A DNA stretch of 43,966 nucleotides from Desulfovibrionales bacterium (lineage in GTDB: Bacteria > Desulfobacterota > Desulfovibrionia > Desulfovibrionales > Desulfomicrobiaceae): the NCBI GenBank assembly GCA_012729655.1, contig JAAYCS010000063.1, positions 1 through 43,966 on the forward strand. The letters are read 5' to 3'. The position numbers and the translations under genes were made by a program. Shown piece by piece: positions 43,853 to 43,966 of the stretch (position 1 is its first letter; the number at the start of each line of letters is the position of its first letter). Below the pieces are notes generated by a model. That model was not told the origin of the DNA and did no database searches. It saw only the letters and a list, made by a program, of their open reading frames with translations.

Positions 43853-43966
43853 CTAGAACAGCGGGTTTGTCCTGATGATTTTGAGCAGGACTTTATAGAT
43901 GTTCTGGCCCCTATTGTTAAATCGAAATTCGCATTCTTTCAAATGCAAGAAAAAGGTTACCTTGCT
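43853..43966 (-). mobile_element. IS1595-type transposase, C-terminal end (continues beyond the window)
   Basis: The last 37 codons of a minus-strand frame that enters from the right edge and ends with TAG at 43855-43853. The reading LHLKECEFRFNNRGQNIYKV followed by LLKIIRTNPLF is the characteristic tail of ISXO2-like (IS1595 family) DDE transposases, whose last catalytic acid lies in the KECEFRFN segment. The local base composition is markedly more AT-rich than the cbi operon next to it, as expected for an acquired element. Completeness cannot be judged here. Confidence 0.8.

Overview
This 44-kb window is chromosomal DNA of a GC-rich anaerobe. It most resembles a sulfate-reducing member of the Desulfovibrionales (Desulfovibrio/Desulfomicrobium type); this is inference, with no 16S gene in view. 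The pointers are the oxygen-independent cobalamin genes (cbiD, cbiG, a cbiK cobaltochelatase with a signal peptide), an APS-reductase-like gene, an OFA-family carboxylate permease and a complete-looking MEP isoprenoid block. There is no phage, plasmid or CRISPR signature; the only mobile DNA is the tail of an IS1595-type transposase at the right edge.

Left part (1-11 kb): a truncated amino-acid ABC binding protein, a small zinc-ribbon protein and dinB (DNA polymerase IV) on the minus strand; a secreted von Willebrand/OmpA envelope protein with its own promoter and terminator; rluA with an upstream membrane-anchored unknown; the divergent tesA / ybbA-ybbP pair, whose start codons overlap; and a major-facilitator permease.

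Middle (11-21.3 kb): a plus-strand run of nine genes, mostly closely spaced: APS-reductase-like, ispG, an ADP-ribosylglycohydrolase-like protein lacking the usual metal ligands, proS, xseA, an M23 peptidase, xseB, ispA and dxs. The run ends in a hairpin that contains the dxs stop codon. ispG, ispA and dxs supply isoprenoid precursors and prenyl diphosphate.

21.3-32.9 kb: single genes and short operons: uspA, an unknown, a second RluA-type pseudouridine synthase, a stand-alone trpB preceded by a textbook-like tryptophan attenuator (leader peptide with tandem Trp codons, competing hairpins, U-tract), a metallo-beta-lactamase-fold hydrolase next to a 126-bp inverted repeat, a LysM-like secreted protein with cbiC, an HMA/DUF3592/ABM trio, map, a GAF-GGDEF diguanylate cyclase and a divergent GT4 glycosyltransferase.

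Right part (32.9-43.7 kb): a ten-gene minus-strand cobalamin operon, cbiK - FecCD-type permease - ATPase - binding protein - cbiL - cbiA - cbiD - cbiET - cbiFG - cbiH. Nearly every junction overlaps, and the operon lies behind a promoter and a cobalamin riboswitch. The precorrin-8X mutase gene cbiC lies apart at 27 kb. Starts were chosen by ribosome binding sites and gene overlaps, so several are shorter than the longest possible reading frame.
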